Shown: one piece after another, positions 1 to 8,988 of the stretch
Position numbering within the stretch: position 1 is the first letter of the stretch
Layout of the letters: each line of letters begins with the position of its first letter
Position numbers and translations under genes: made by a program
The notes under the pieces: generated by a model
The model's input: the letters and a program-made list of their open reading frames with translations, nothing else
Told to the model about the DNA's origin: nothing
Databases searched by the model: none
Assembly (NCBI GenBank): GCA_913778275.1
Contig: CAJYWN010000019.1
Coordinates: 1 to 64,000 of the forward strand
Length of the DNA: 64,000 nt
Direction of reading: 5' to 3'
DNA from: an uncultured Chryseobacterium sp.
GTDB taxonomy: Bacteria; Bacteroidota; Bacteroidia; Flavobacteriales; Weeksellaceae

Positions 1-402
1 TGTCATCATAAATCTTTTTATAAAGAGGTTTTCTTCTGATCCACCATGGTAAAAGTTTACCGAAAACAACGTTCTATCCGGATTTGGAAGAAAACAGCAG
101 CAGGGGAATAAAATCGGGGGCGATATCGAAGTATCAATTGAGCGTCTGCCTTTATCCTGCTGCTTTTGCTCTTTGGTTAATTTTTTTAACTAAAATAATA
201 ATCTATGTCTCACAATGCAAACTTACCATTGAGCGGCCTGTTTGAGCTCTTTTTGATTTTCGGCGGCGGCTTTGCCGCCGCCGAAAATCAAAAAAGCGAG
301 TAGCGAAAGCAGGAAAAGCTTCCAATAAAAATATTTCTTTCGATGTAATCCCACGACCCCTGAAAACAAAGGACTCCCTTTATTTGAGGTAGCCTTTATA
401 AG
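1..402. other. Intergenic region, no gene identified
   Basis: No convincing gene is visible. A frame open from about 24 to 238 on the plus strand has no ATG and no recognisable motif, so I do not call it; it could be a decayed gene end. An imperfect inverted repeat (AGCAGCAGG near 105 against CCTGCTGCT near 157) brackets about 40 bases. The right half holds copy A of the dispersed palindromic-core repeat listed separately. Confidence 0.5.
226..332 (+). repeat. Dispersed intergenic repeat with palindromic core, copy A
   Basis: The core is a perfect 21-bp inverted repeat (250-270 with 274-294, loop TTT) rich in GGC/GCC. The flanks resemble two other copies in the window (43884-44002 and 48698-48794): a 5' block ATTGAGCGGCCTG...GAGCTC and a 3' block GCGAGTAGCGAAAGCAGGAAAAGCTTCC. 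The core sequence differs between copies while the flanks persist, which suggests one structured element with a variable hairpin. It lies downstream of the GH19 gene. Function is unknown; termination or an RNA structure is possible. Confidence 0.6.
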
Positions 403-990
403 TTAAAGAAAATACTGCAATCCGGATTTATACCGATTCAGCCTGTCCGGCAAGCCGTTATAACCACCATTGATGGTTTTTGTGATTTTTTTGAAAACAA
501 CAAGATTATTTCCGGTGTCAATATTTTTGGCAATGTCAATCTGATCTGCCAAAGCATTGAGGTTTCTGCTGTTCCAGAACCAGCCTGCACTTTCTGCAGC
601 ATTTTTTAACTGGATATCGTTACACTTTGTAACGTTCTTTCCTCCTAAGAATGTAGGATTGGTGATAAAATCGGTGCCCAGCGCAAGAGAAACTGCCTTA
701 TAATTAGTCCTTCCGGTAATTTGGATCAAACCTCTTCCTTTGAATTTCACCCCATCGCCTTTCTGAATATTCCCCAAATCTTTTCTGCCTTCATAAGCGC
801 TTCCGCTGGCGAGTTCCTCCGTGTAGAACAGGACTCCGCTTTCGTGACCGACCTGCGCCAGAAAGTTAAGTATTCTTGAAGGAGTATTGATCGAAAACCT
901 GTCGCATGTTGCTATAATATACGGTAGGAATTTTGCAGCATAGGTCGATTTTGCACAGGTAGCTTCTTTAAGTTGTCCAATTGTAAGCAT
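403..990 (-). CDS. Glycoside hydrolase family 19 chitinase/endolysin-like protein
   Basis: A single-domain 195-residue GH19 catalytic domain, the fold shared by class I chitinases and many phage or secretion-system lysozymes, which cut beta-1,4-linked GlcNAc polymers. Visible hallmarks are the helix with catalytic Glu in GHESG (about 49-52), a second acidic pair in YTEEL (56-60), YEGRKDLGN (66-74), FKGRGLIQITGRTNY (83-97), and an AGWFW aromatic motif. There is no signal peptide or binding module, which is typical of endolysins or contact-dependent effectors rather than secreted chitinases. No holin, immunity or phage gene adjoins it. The exact substrate (peptidoglycan or chitin) cannot be decided from sequence alone. 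Confidence 0.85.
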   Translation of the reverse strand: MLTIGQLKEATCAKSTYAAKFLPYIIATCDRFSINTPSRILNFLAQVGHESGVLFYTEELASGSAYEGRKDLGNIQKGDGVKFKGRGLIQITGRTNYKAVSLALGTDFITNPTFLGGKNVTKCNDIQLKNAAESAGWFWNSRNLNALADQIDIAKNIDTGNNLVVFKKITKTINGGYNGLPDRLNRYKSGLQYFL

Positions 991-1096
991 GATTATTGTT
1001 CTTTGGTTGATGGTGTAAAACTATCTTTAAAAAACAAAAATCATCACAGGGAATTTACTGTTTTACAGTAAGTATTTATACGGATTCACTTGACGG

Positions 1097-1774
1097 TTAC
1101 TCTTCACAGGCTCTCCAGACTGCGTCATTCTGCGGAACGGGTGCGGTAATTTCAATATTTTCTTTGGTAACGGGATGGATAAACTCCAGTTTTCTGGCGT
1201 GGAGGTTTATTCCTCCGTCAGGATTTGAGCGGGGTGCTCCATATTTGAGATCACCTTTGATAGGAACCCCGGTTTTTGAAAGCTGTGCCCTGATCTGATG
1301 ATGTCTTCCGGTTTCAAGATCTATTTCAAGCAGAAGGTAATTGTCCAGCGTTTTGATTATATTGTAAGTAAGAACAGCTTCTTTGGCACCGTCCGTTGCT
1401 TTTGGGAAAACAATGGCCTTATTATTCTTTTCATTTTTTTTTAAAAAATGAATCAGCCGTTGCGTTTGCGGAATCATTTCTTTGGTTACAACCGCCCAGT
1501 ACGTTTTCTTAATTTCCCGGTTTTTAACCATTTGGGTAAGCCGGGACAACGCTTTGGAAGTTTTTGCATAAATTACCAGACCCGAGGTTGGCCTGTCAAT
1601 ACGATGGACGAGACCGAGAAATACATTTCCCGGTTTGTTGTCTCTTTTTTTTATAAAATTTTTGATTAATTCCAGTAAAGAATCATCCCCTGTTTTGTCG
1701 CCTTGCACAAGTTGTCCGACTTTTTTATTGATCACCAGAAGATGGTTGTCTTCGTAAACAATCTGCTCTTCCAT
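1097..1774 (-). CDS. RluA-family RNA pseudouridine synthase
   Basis: Isomerises uridine to pseudouridine in rRNA or tRNA. The signature GLVHRIDRPTSGLVIYAKT, with the catalytic Asp in HRID, lies in the first third; the ETGRHHQIRAQL motif and the C-terminal INLHARKLEFIHP motif are also present. No S4 RNA-binding domain precedes the catalytic domain, giving a short protein of about 225 residues. I start at the internal ATG (1774; MEEQIVYED) because the family begins there and because it leaves one base after the upstream stop; an ATG at 1825 would overlap that gene by 50 bases. It is the last gene of a panB-led minus-strand set. Which uridine it modifies is unknown. Confidence 0.88.
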   Translation of the reverse strand: MEEQIVYEDNHLLVINKKVGQLVQGDKTGDDSLLELIKNFIKKRDNKPGNVFLGLVHRIDRPTSGLVIYAKTSKALSRLTQMVKNREIKKTYWAVVTKEMIPQTQRLIHFLKKNEKNNKAIVFPKATDGAKEAVLTYNIIKTLDNYLLLEIDLETGRHHQIRAQLSKTGVPIKGDLKYGAPRSNPDGGINLHARKLEFIHPVTKENIEITAPVPQNDAVWRACEE

Positions 1775-1775
1775 T

Positions 1776-2099
1776 TTACTGACGGTAATTGGGCCTGTTT
1801 GTAAATGAAAGAATAATTCCGGCAAGAAGGCCTAATGTTTTAATTCCGGAGATTTTCCATTCTACAGGGAAAAGCGCTCCTACGACACATAATCCTGCTG
1901 CAGCATACATGGCATACATAAAATTCTTAGTCGTCATGAACGGAGCCTGAAGAAAAAAGCTTATCCCGATGAGCACATAAAATACTTTTCGGGAAAGCAA
2001 TATATTGATTTCGGGAGAAAACAGATCAAACCAGCCTATTACAAGACATAACAGCGCTGCAATGGAAAGTACCCCCTGGGTTGTTTGTTGATTATTCAT
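1776..2099 (-). CDS. Small conserved-looking membrane protein, function unknown
   Basis: A 107-residue protein with about four hydrophobic segments (roughly residues 8-27, 36-53, 60-80 and 84-101) and short polar termini, consistent with a small integral inner-membrane protein. I do not recognise a family and no catalytic motif is visible. It sits 3 bases after panB and 1 base before the pseudouridine synthase, so the three are very probably co-transcribed. The tight packing supports it being a real gene rather than a chance ORF. Confidence 0.7.
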   Translation of the reverse strand: MNNQQTTQGVLSIAALLCLVIGWFDLFSPEINILLSRKVFYVLIGISFFLQAPFMTTKNFMYAMYAAAGLCVVGALFPVEWKISGIKTLGLLAGIILSFTNRPNYRQ

Positions 2100-2102
2100 G
2101 AG

Positions 2103-2918
2103 TTAATAGCTTTCACTTTCGTTAGGGAAATTCTGGCTTTTCACATCTTTTACATACTGCTCCACAGCCCCTGTGATTTCAGTATAAAGATCCAGATACC
2201 TTCTTAAAAATTTAGGACTGAATCCTTTGTTCATTCCAACCATATCATGATATACCAAAACCTGTCCGTCACAATGTGCACCTGCTCCGATACCGATTGT
2301 CGGGATGGAGATCGATTCCGTTACTTTTTTAGCTAAATCAGCAGGAATTTTTTCCAGAACCACTGCAAAACATCCCAATTCTTCTAAAAGCTGCGCATCT
2401 GCAATTAACTTTTCGGCTTCGGCCTCTTCTTTGGCTCTTACTTTATATGTTCCGAATTTATAGATAGACTGAGGCGTTAAACCTAAATGTCCCATCACCG
2501 GAATTCCCGCATTAATAATTTTTTTGATTGATTTTGAAATTTCCTTTCCCCCTTCAATTTTCACGGCATGTGCTCCACCTTCTTTCATCATCCTCACGGC
2601 AGACTCCAGTGCCTTTTCCGGGTTGCTCTGATACGTTCCAAAAGGAAGATCGGCAACAACCAAAGCTCTGTCTGTCCCTCTCACCACACTCTGAGAGTGA
2701 TAAATCATCTGATCCAGCGTAATAGGGAGCGTTGTTTCAAAGCCGGCCATTACATTGGCGGCCGAATCGCCTATCAGAACCGCATCAATTCCTCCCGCAT
2801 CCACCATTTTTGCCGTGGTATAATCATATGCAGTAAGCATGGTTATTTTTTCCTTGTCAAATTTCATTTTGCGCAGGGTTTCCGTCGTAACTTTCTTAAT
2901 TTCAGAATGAACAGACAT
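2103..2918 (-). CDS. panB: 3-methyl-2-oxobutanoate hydroxymethyltransferase
   Basis: First committed step of pantothenate (vitamin B5/CoA) synthesis: transfers a hydroxymethyl group from 5,10-methylene-THF to 2-oxoisovalerate to make ketopantoate. The 271-residue length is normal. Visible family motifs are [17 protein letters not shown] near the N-terminus, [20 protein letters not shown] with metal-binding Asp, [15 protein letters not shown], and [19 protein letters not shown]. The extra [19 protein letters not shown] lead is common in this phylum. It heads a close-packed minus-strand set with a small membrane protein and a pseudouridine synthase. The other pan genes are not in this window. 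Confidence 0.96.
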   Translation of the reverse strand: MSVHSEIKKVTTETLRKMKFDKEKITMLTAYDYTTAKMVDAGGIDAVLIGDSAANVMAGFETTLPITLDQMIYHSQSVVRGTDRALVVADLPFGTYQSNPEKALESAVRMMKEGGAHAVKIEGGKEISKSIKKIINAGIPVMGHLGLTPQSIYKFGTYKVRAKEEAEAEKLIADAQLLEELGCFAVVLEKIPADLAKKVTESISIPTIGIGAGAHCDGQVLVYHDMVGMNKGFSPKFLRRYLDLYTEITGAVEQYVKDVKSQNFPNESESY

Positions 2919-2938
2919 AATGTATCTATTTTAAAAGT

Positions 2939-2964
2939 TAAAAAGTCGGCCTGAGCCGACTTGA
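2939..2964 (-). terminator. Rho-independent terminator of the Crp/Fnr gene
   Basis: A perfect 8-bp stem AAGTCGGC/GCCGACTT (2943-2950 with 2955-2962) with a four-base loop lies just after the stop of the Crp/Fnr-family gene. On the minus strand a T-run follows. It separates that gene from panB. Confidence 0.75.
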
Positions 2965-2977
2965 ATTTTGTATGATT

Positions 2978-3703
2978 TTATAAAACTACGTGACCTAGTT
3001 TCATTAATTTGTCGTGGTTGAGAATCTTGATATTTCTTCCGTCTACTTCAATAAGGCTGTCTCCCTTGAATTCGGAAATAAGACGAATGGCACTCTCGGT
3101 AGCCGTTCCTATAATGTTGGCGATTTCTTCTCTTGTTAAAGATATTTTGATGAAACCTTCCGGATCTACACCCAGTTTTTGCTCAAGAAGCAGCAGGATC
3201 TCTGCAAGTCTTTCTCTTACGGTCTTCTGTGCAAGGAAAGTAATGGTATTCGAAGATTCTCCCAGTTCATAAGAGATCTTCTGAAGCATCACGAAAGACA
3301 GCTGAGGGTCTACTTCCAGCAGGTACATAAAAACATCGGCAGGCAGAAAGGTAGCTTCAATATCGGTCATGGCTTCCGCTTTGGCCTGGAAATTTTCCCC
3401 GCACAGCAGAGAACGGTACCCGATGATATCGCCTTCTTTGATAAATCTTAAAATCTGGTCTTTTCCGAACGCTCCTGATTTGGATAATTTCGCAGCTCCT
3501 TTCTCCAGAACAAATACTCCTTTAGGTGTTTCTCCGTCTTCAAAAATCGTATCATGTTTCTGGAAACTCAGTTTCTTCTTTGCGTTGATATATTTTTCAA
3601 AATCAGTACTGGAAAGTCTTTCTTTAAATGATTTATCATTAAAAACTCTGGCGAACCTTTCTTCGATGGCAATCTGTTGTTCCTGCGACATTTTATATGA
3701 CAT
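2978..3703 (-). CDS. Crp/Fnr-family transcriptional regulator
   Basis: 241 residues: an N-terminal cyclic-nucleotide-binding-like beta-roll (about 45-150, including FEDGETPKGVFVLEKGAAKL and EGDIIGYRSLLCGE) and a C-terminal winged helix-turn-helix (LTREEIANIIGTATESAIRLISEF, about 190-213). It lacks the Cys cluster that lets classical FNR bind an oxygen-sensing 4Fe-4S centre, so direct oxygen sensing of that type is unlikely. It is divergent from ccoI with 71 bases between starts; Crp/Fnr genes beside cbb3 oxidase genes often control them, so regulation of the cco locus is a reasonable inference. The start could be the ATG at 3703 or 3691 (MSQEQQ). Confidence 0.9.
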   Translation of the reverse strand: MSYKMSQEQQIAIEERFARVFNDKSFKERLSSTDFEKYINAKKKLSFQKHDTIFEDGETPKGVFVLEKGAAKLSKSGAFGKDQILRFIKEGDIIGYRSLLCGENFQAKAEAMTDIEATFLPADVFMYLLEVDPQLSFVMLQKISYELGESSNTITFLAQKTVRERLAEILLLLEQKLGVDPEGFIKISLTREEIANIIGTATESAIRLISEFKGDSLIEVDGRNIKILNHDKLMKLGHVVL

Positions 3704-3752
3704 TTATCACAAAAATAGAACTTTTTAAATCGATAAACAAAAAAATTTGTTA

Positions 3753-3760
3753 TAATTTTG
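3753..3760 (+). promoter_or_regulatory. Probable promoter -7 element for ccoI
   Basis: TAATTTTG matches the Bacteroidota sigma-A -7 consensus TAnnTTTG and ends 15 bases before the ccoI ATG. No clear TTTG -33 element is visible. Just upstream, AACAAA(A)...TTTGTT forms a small inverted repeat (about 3737-3751) that could be an operator for the divergent Crp/Fnr protein; this is inference. Confidence 0.5.
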
Positions 3761-3774
3761 TAGTTCAATAATTT

Positions 3775-6159
3775 ATGGAGGTGAGCGAGAACTGTTTTCA
3801 TTGTGGCCAAGGTATCGAAAAAGAAAGAATTTTATTTGATGAGAAGACTTTCTGCTGTAACGGTTGTAAATCGGTCTATGAAATTCTGAATGCTAATAAT
3901 TTAACCAATTTCTACGAGCTTAATAAAAGAGCCGGAATTCGTCCCGGTGATGAAAATTCCGGGCAGTTCGATTATCTCGATACGCAGGAAATTTTCGAAA
4001 AAGTTACCGACTTTTCCGAAGGCAATACCAGCCTTGTTACTTTTAAAATTCCCGTGATTCACTGCTCTTCATGCATCTGGTTATTGGAGAGCCTTCATAC
4101 ATTAAACTCAAAGATAAAATATTCTCAGGTAAATTTCACCAGAAAAAGCCTGCAGATTTCATTCAATCATAATGAATTAAAACTAAGCGAATTAGCTAAC
4201 TTCCTTACGAATTTAGGATACAAGCCAGTTATCAGTCTTGAAACAGCAGACAAAAACGTTGAACATCTTGATAAATCGCTTCTGGTGAAATTTGCGATTG
4301 CCGCTTTTGCCTTTGGAAACGGGATGTTCCTGGCTTTCCCGGAATATATCGGCGGTGAAGATTACTGGATGGAGCATTACAAGGGATTGTTCAGGGCTTT
4401 AATGTGCCTGCTGGCAATTCCGGTGGTAGTGTATTCGGCTTCCGATTACTACAAATCTGCATGGTACGGACTGAAAAACAAAATTGTTAACATTGATGTT
4501 CCTATCGTCCTGGGAATTATTGTGCTCTTCGGAAGAAGCCTCTATGAAGTAGCTACGGATTATGGTCCTGGATATTTTGACACGCTGTGCGGACTGTTAT
4601 TCTTCATGCTCTTGGGTAAAATCTTCCAGAAGAGAACTTATAACGCACTGTCTTATGACCGGGATTACAAATCATTCTACCCTATTGCCGTTACTAAAGT
4701 GGATTTTGACGGAAAACAAGACAATATTCTGCTTTCGGAAATTAAGATCGGAGACCGTATTTTAGTAAGAAATCAGGAGATCATTCCGGTTGACGCCATC
4801 CTCATCAATGGTGAAGGAAATATTGACAACAGTTTTATTACGGGTGAAAGTGCTACCCTCAGCAAGCAGCCGGGAGATAAAATTTTCGCAGGCGGAAAAC
4901 AGATCGGGTCTTCTCTGGAACTGGAAGTGATTAAAAATGTAGACCAGAGCTACCTTACCCAACTTTGGAATAAAGAAGCTTTTAAAAAACACGAAACCGG
5001 CCTTGACACCTTAACCAACAACGTCAGCAAATATTTCACTTTTATTATTTTAGGCATTGCTTTAATTTCAGGGATTTACTGGTATTTTATTGATCTGGAT
5101 AAAATGTTCCAGGTAATTTCAGCTATTCTGATTATTGCCTGTCCCTGCGCACTTGCATTGTCTGCACCATTTACTTTCGGACACATTATGAGGATTTTAG
5201 GCCGGAATAAGTTTTATGTTAAAGACACCATTACCATTGAAAAAATTGCAAAATTAGATACGATTGTTTTTGACAAAACAGGAACCATCACGCACAGAAA
5301 AAAATCCAATATCACCTACGAAGGAGCCGAGATTAAAGAATTTGACCTGCTGAATATTAAAACGCTTTTAAAGAACTCTAATCACCCGCTTTCAAAATCC
5401 CTGTATGATTTTATTGAGGTTAATGATGATTATTATCAGGTGGAGCATTTCAGAGAAATTTCAGGAAAAGGCTATGAAGCGATGGTGAGAGGTAATCTGT
5501 ATAAGATCGGATCTGCAAAATACAATAATCAGGACTCAAAAAATCTTGAAACAGCAGTTTACATCAGCAAAAACAATGAGTTCATCGGGAAATTCATTTT
5601 TAAAAATGAATACCGTGAAAATCTGAAAAACCTGTTCAAAAAACTTACAAGATATCGCGTTTTCATCTTAAGTGGTGATAATTCTTCGGAAGAAAGCCAG
5701 CTTAAAGAATTGATTCCGGGATACAAAGGAATGGCCTTTAATCAAAGTCCTGAAGACAAACTGAATTACATCAAAAACCTTCAGGATCAAAACTTTAAAG
5801 TAGCGATGCTTGGAGACGGACTGAATGACGCCGGAGCCTTAAAACAAAGTAATGTGGGAATAGCTATTGCTGATGATACCAACAGTTTCACCCCTTCTTC
5901 AGATGTTATTATGAACGGCGAAAAAGTGGTACATCTCGATAAATACCTGAATGTATGTAAGGGTTCGATGACGATTGTGAAAATGACATTTATAATCAGT
6001 TTTCTTTACAATGTTGTTGGTTTAAGTTACGCAGTTACAGGACATATGCATCCTCTTTTTGCCGCACTAATTATGCCGGCAAGTTCCATCACGGTTGTTT
6101 CTTTCACTACACTTTCCACCTGGATACTGGGCAGGAAATATTTTAAAAAACACGCTTAA
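3775..6159 (+). CDS. ccoI: CcoI-type copper-translocating P-type ATPase
   Basis: A 794-residue heavy-metal P1B ATPase that delivers copper for cbb3 oxidase assembly. In order: an N-terminal Cys-rich metal-binding domain (C7, C10, C27, C28, C31), a heavy-metal-associated domain with CSSC (97-100), membrane helices, an actuator motif FITGESATLSKQPGD, the transport-site CPCALALSAPF (CPC about 456-458), the phosphorylation motif DKTGT (Asp about 500), an HP motif (NSNHPLS) and GDGLNDAGAL. The Cys-rich N-terminal domain plus the position directly upstream of ccoS and ccoN is typical of CcoI/FixI rather than CopA. First gene of the cbb3 locus and divergent from the Crp/Fnr regulator. Confidence 0.95.
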   Translation: MEVSENCFHCGQGIEKERILFDEKTFCCNGCKSVYEILNANNLTNFYELNKRAGIRPGDENSGQFDYLDTQEIFEKVTDFSEGNTSLVTFKIPVIHCSSCIWLLESLHTLNSKIKYSQVNFTRKSLQISFNHNELKLSELANFLTNLGYKPVISLETADKNVEHLDKSLLVKFAIAAFAFGNGMFLAFPEYIGGEDYWMEHYKGLFRALMCLLAIPVVVYSASDYYKSAWYGLKNKIVNIDVPIVLGIIVLFGRSLYEVATDYGPGYFDTLCGLLFFMLLGKIFQKRTYNALSYDRDYKSFYPIAVTKVDFDGKQDNILLSEIKIGDRILVRNQEIIPVDAILINGEGNIDNSFITGESATLSKQPGDKIFAGGKQIGSSLELEVIKNVDQSYLTQLWNKEAFKKHETGLDTLTNNVSKYFTFIILGIALISGIYWYFIDLDKMFQVISAILIIACPCALALSAPFTFGHIMRILGRNKFYVKDTITIEKIAKLDTIVFDKTGTITHRKKSNITYEGAEIKEFDLLNIKTLLKNSNHPLSKSLYDFIEVNDDYYQVEHFREISGKGYEAMVRGNLYKIGSAKYNNQDSKNLETAVYISKNNEFIGKFIFKNEYRENLKNLFKKLTRYRVFILSGDNSSEESQLKELIPGYKGMAFNQSPEDKLNYIKNLQDQNFKVAMLGDGLNDAGALKQSNVGIAIADDTNSFTPSSDVIMNGEKVVHLDKYLNVCKGSMTIVKMTFIISFLYNVVGLSYAVTGHMHPLFAALIMPASSITVVSFTTLSTWILGRKYFKKHA

Positions 6160-6268
6160 ATCATCTTATTTAGACTGGTTTTAAATTAGACAAAAGCCGT
6201 ATTTCGTGACGAATATCATTATTTTTCACTAAATTTGAACCCCGAAAATAGGTTAATTTTGTTGTCTA

Positions 6269-6493
6269 ATGGATATTCTATATTTAATGATCCTATGCAG
6301 TGTTTCTTTGGCTGCAGTTTTCCTGGTCGTGTTTATAGTGTACGCCAGAAAAGGGCAGTTTGAGGACGATGAATCTCCGGCTGTAAGAATTCTTTTCGAC
6401 TCTGATGAAATCAAGGAAAAAGAAAAACCTGGCAGCAAAGAAAACGATGATGAAAAAGGAGAAAGTAAAAAAATTGAAGAAAAAAGTGAATAG
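6269..6493 (+). CDS. ccoS: cbb3 oxidase assembly protein CcoS
   Basis: A 74-residue single-pass membrane protein. The N-terminal hydrophobic helix (about 3-25) is followed by the family's ARKGQFEDDESPAVRILFDSDE stretch and a highly charged tail rich in Lys and Glu. CcoS is needed for cofactor insertion into cbb3 oxidase in the organisms where it has been studied. The gene sits between ccoI and ccoNO, five bases from the latter, exactly where ccoS is expected. The long acidic/basic tail after residue 48 is an extension beyond the conserved core. Confidence 0.92.
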   Translation: MDILYLMILCSVSLAAVFLVVFIVYARKGQFEDDESPAVRILFDSDEIKEKEKPGSKENDDEKGESKKIEEKSE

Positions 6494-6498
6494 TTGAT

Positions 6499-8757
6499 AT
6501 GGAAACACAAAAGTTTAGTTATGACAACAGTATTGTCCGGGCATTTCTTTATGCGACCGTAGTTTTCGGGATCATAGGGTTTTTGTTTGGGCTTACAGCT
6601 GCATTAATGCTTTTCTACCCTGAGCTTCCGGAGTTTTTATTTGGAACAGACGATACTACCATTAAAAGTTTAGGTGGCGGCATCGATGGGCTGATAAACA
6701 CGCATGGTGCTTTCGGATTCGGGAGAATCAGAATGCTGCACACAACTACTGTTATTTTTGCATTCGTAATGAATGTTGTTTATGTAGGAGTATATTATTC
6801 CTTACAGCGATTACTGAAAACAAGAATGTACAGTGACACCCTGTCCTGGATCCACTTCTGGACCTGGCAGATCATGATCCTTGTAACGTATGTTACGTTC
6901 TTCATGGGGATTAACACTTCTAAAGAATATGCAGAACACGAATGGCCGATCGATATTTTAATTACTATTTCATGGGTGATTTTCGGGGCTAATATGTTCT
7001 TAACGATAGCGAAAAGAAGAGTAAGACACTTATATGTTGCCATCTGGTTCTATATCGGAACCTGGATTGCCGTAGCCATGCTTCACATCTTCAACAACCT
7101 TGAGGTTCCTTTATCTTTCACGGGCTGGAAATCTTATTCAGCGTATGCGGGGGTAAAAGATGCTATCGTACAATGGTGGTACGGTCACAACGCGGTTGCG
7201 TTCGTACTGACAACACCGGTTTTAGGTTTGATGTATTATTTCTTACCTAAAGCGGCAGACAGACCGGTATTCTCTTATAAACTATCGATTATTCACTTCT
7301 GGTCATTAATCTTCGTTTATATCTGGGCTGGTCCTCACCACCTTCAGTATACAGCTTTACCGGCCTGGGCACAAGCGGTGGGAACAGGTTTCTCCATTAT
7401 GCTTATCGCCCCGTCTTGGGGAGGTATGCTAAACGGGCTTCTGACTTTAAGAGGAGCTTGGGATAAAGTAAGAGAAAATCCTATTCTTAAATTCTTCGTG
7501 GTAGCGGTAACCTGTTACGGTATGGCTACGTTTGAAGGGCCATTATTGGCAACTAAAAACATCAATAAAATCGGTCACTTTACAGACTGGGTTATCGGAC
7601 ACGTACACTTAGGTGCTTTAGGATGGAATGGTTTCATGGCATTTGGAGTTATTTACTATCTTATTCCAATCTTATGGAGAACGAAATTATATTCAACCAA
7701 ACTTGCCAACTGGCATTTCTGGCTAGGAACCTTAGGAATCATTTTCTATGCGGTACCAATGTATATTTCAGGTTTCACGCAAGGATTAATGTGGAAACAG
7801 TTCAACCCGGACGGAACGTTGGTTTGGAAAAACTGGCTGGATACGGTAACGGCGATTATTCCTTACTTTAAAATGAGATTCTTCGGAGGATTCTTATATC
7901 TTTCAGGAGCGATCTTAATGGTGATTAACCTTATTGCTACGGTAAGAAAAGGGTCATTCCAGAAAGATGTACCGGCAGAAGCACCTGCTCTTGCTAACAT
8001 CAGCGGAAAACGTAAAGAAGGAGAAGGAACCCACCTTTGGCTGGAAAGAACTCCAATGTTATTAGGGATTTTATCTTTGCTTACGATATCAATCGGTAGT
8101 ATGGTGGAAATCATCCCTACACTATCCCTTAAGAAAAGTGTACCTACCATTTCAGCAGTGAAGCCATATTCTCCACTGGAATTGGAAGGTAGAGATATTT
8201 ATATCAGAGAAGGATGTAACGCATGTCACTCGCAGATGGTAAGACCATTCAGAGATGAGATCGTAAGGTTCAACGGTAAAAACGGACAGTATTCGAAAGC
8301 AGGAGAATTCGTATATGACAGACCGTTCCTTTGGGGATCTAAGAGAACCGGACCGGATTTGCACAGAGAAGGTGGTAAAAACCCAAGCTCTTGGCACTAT
8401 AAGCACATGTACAATCCAAGATCTACATCAGCAGGTTCTATCATGCCACGTTACCCTTGGTTAATTGCTACCGATCTAGACCGATCTAAAATGGTTGATA
8501 AAATGAAGCTGATGAAGAGTGCGTTTGAAGTACCTTACACCAAAGCGGAAATTGATTCTGCCAACTCTTGGGCAGATAACCAGGCTACAAAAATTGTAAG
8601 AGATATCTTCTCTGAAGCCAGCGATCTAAAAGATGCGTATGCGAAGAGACCTAAAGGTGAGCTGGAGAAAAAAGAGATTGTAGCTCTTATTTCTTACCTT
8701 CAGAGATTAGGAACGGATATCAAAACAACTGAAATCAAAACAGCAAGTAATAACTAA
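6499..8757 (+). CDS. ccoNO: cbb3-type cytochrome c oxidase fused subunits I and II (CcoN-CcoO)
   Basis: A 752-residue fusion of the catalytic heme-copper subunit CcoN (about residues 1-490) and the membrane-anchored mono-heme cytochrome CcoO (about 510-752). The CcoN part has about twelve membrane helices with heme and copper ligand histidines in the HGAFGFGRIRMLHT, WWYGHNAVAF, GPHHLQYTALP and VIGHVHLGALGWNG regions. The CcoO part has an anchoring helix, then IREGCNACHSQMVRPF with one CxxCH (C573, C576, H577) and a Met-containing SIMPRYPWL axial-ligand motif. It reduces oxygen to water at high affinity. The fusion is common in Bacteroidota. Neighbours ccoS, ccoQ and ccoP complete the complex. 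Confidence 0.96.
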   Translation: METQKFSYDNSIVRAFLYATVVFGIIGFLFGLTAALMLFYPELPEFLFGTDDTTIKSLGGGIDGLINTHGAFGFGRIRMLHTTTVIFAFVMNVVYVGVYYSLQRLLKTRMYSDTLSWIHFWTWQIMILVTYVTFFMGINTSKEYAEHEWPIDILITISWVIFGANMFLTIAKRRVRHLYVAIWFYIGTWIAVAMLHIFNNLEVPLSFTGWKSYSAYAGVKDAIVQWWYGHNAVAFVLTTPVLGLMYYFLPKAADRPVFSYKLSIIHFWSLIFVYIWAGPHHLQYTALPAWAQAVGTGFSIMLIAPSWGGMLNGLLTLRGAWDKVRENPILKFFVVAVTCYGMATFEGPLLATKNINKIGHFTDWVIGHVHLGALGWNGFMAFGVIYYLIPILWRTKLYSTKLANWHFWLGTLGIIFYAVPMYISGFTQGLMWKQFNPDGTLVWKNWLDTVTAIIPYFKMRFFGGFLYLSGAILMVINLIATVRKGSFQKDVPAEAPALANISGKRKEGEGTHLWLERTPMLLGILSLLTISIGSMVEIIPTLSLKKSVPTISAVKPYSPLELEGRDIYIREGCNACHSQMVRPFRDEIVRFNGKNGQYSKAGEFVYDRPFLWGSKRTGPDLHREGGKNPSSWHYKHMYNPRSTSAGSIMPRYPWLIATDLDRSKMVDKMKLMKSAFEVPYTKAEIDSANSWADNQATKIVRDIFSEASDLKDAYAKRPKGELEKKEIVALISYLQRLGTDIKTTEIKTASNN

Positions 8758-8775
8758 CATTAAAAAGTTCCTATC

Positions 8776-8979
8776 ATGATACCTCAGAACTTTAAAGACA
8801 TATTATCCAATACTGACAATGCTGGCTTTTACCAGACTTTGGCTCTGATTTTCTTTATGCTGTTCTTCGTAGCACTGGTAATATATGTTTTCAGCAGGCC
8901 TAAAAAATATTACAAGGAAGAAGAAGAGGCTCCTCTGAGTGACGATCAGGATGATGATGATTTTAATTTAAAAAATTAA
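8776..8979 (+). CDS. ccoQ: cbb3 oxidase small subunit CcoQ-like protein
   Basis: A 67-residue protein with one central membrane helix (about 20-41) followed by the SRPKKYYKEEEEAPLSDDQDDD tail, which matches the CcoQ/FixQ layout: one helix, then a short YK-containing motif and an acidic end. CcoQ stabilises the association of CcoP with the core of the oxidase. The position between ccoNO and ccoP (18 and 9 bases away) supports the call more strongly than the sequence, which is short and weakly conserved. Confidence 0.85.
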   Translation: MIPQNFKDILSNTDNAGFYQTLALIFFMLFFVALVIYVFSRPKKYYKEEEEAPLSDDQDDDDFNLKN

Positions 8980-8988
8980 CAACTTATT

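Noticed and set aside
1..238. Long open frame at the left edge of the window
   Set aside because: No start codon, no recognisable motif, and it ends at the repeat; I treat it as possible remnant sequence, not as a gene.
2568..2954. 128-residue plus-strand ORF antisense to panB
   Set aside because: A shadow of a strongly recognised gene with no motifs of its own.
3369..3728. 119-residue plus-strand ORF opposite the Crp/Fnr gene
   Set aside because: Shadow ORF with Ser/Leu-rich composition typical of antisense frames.
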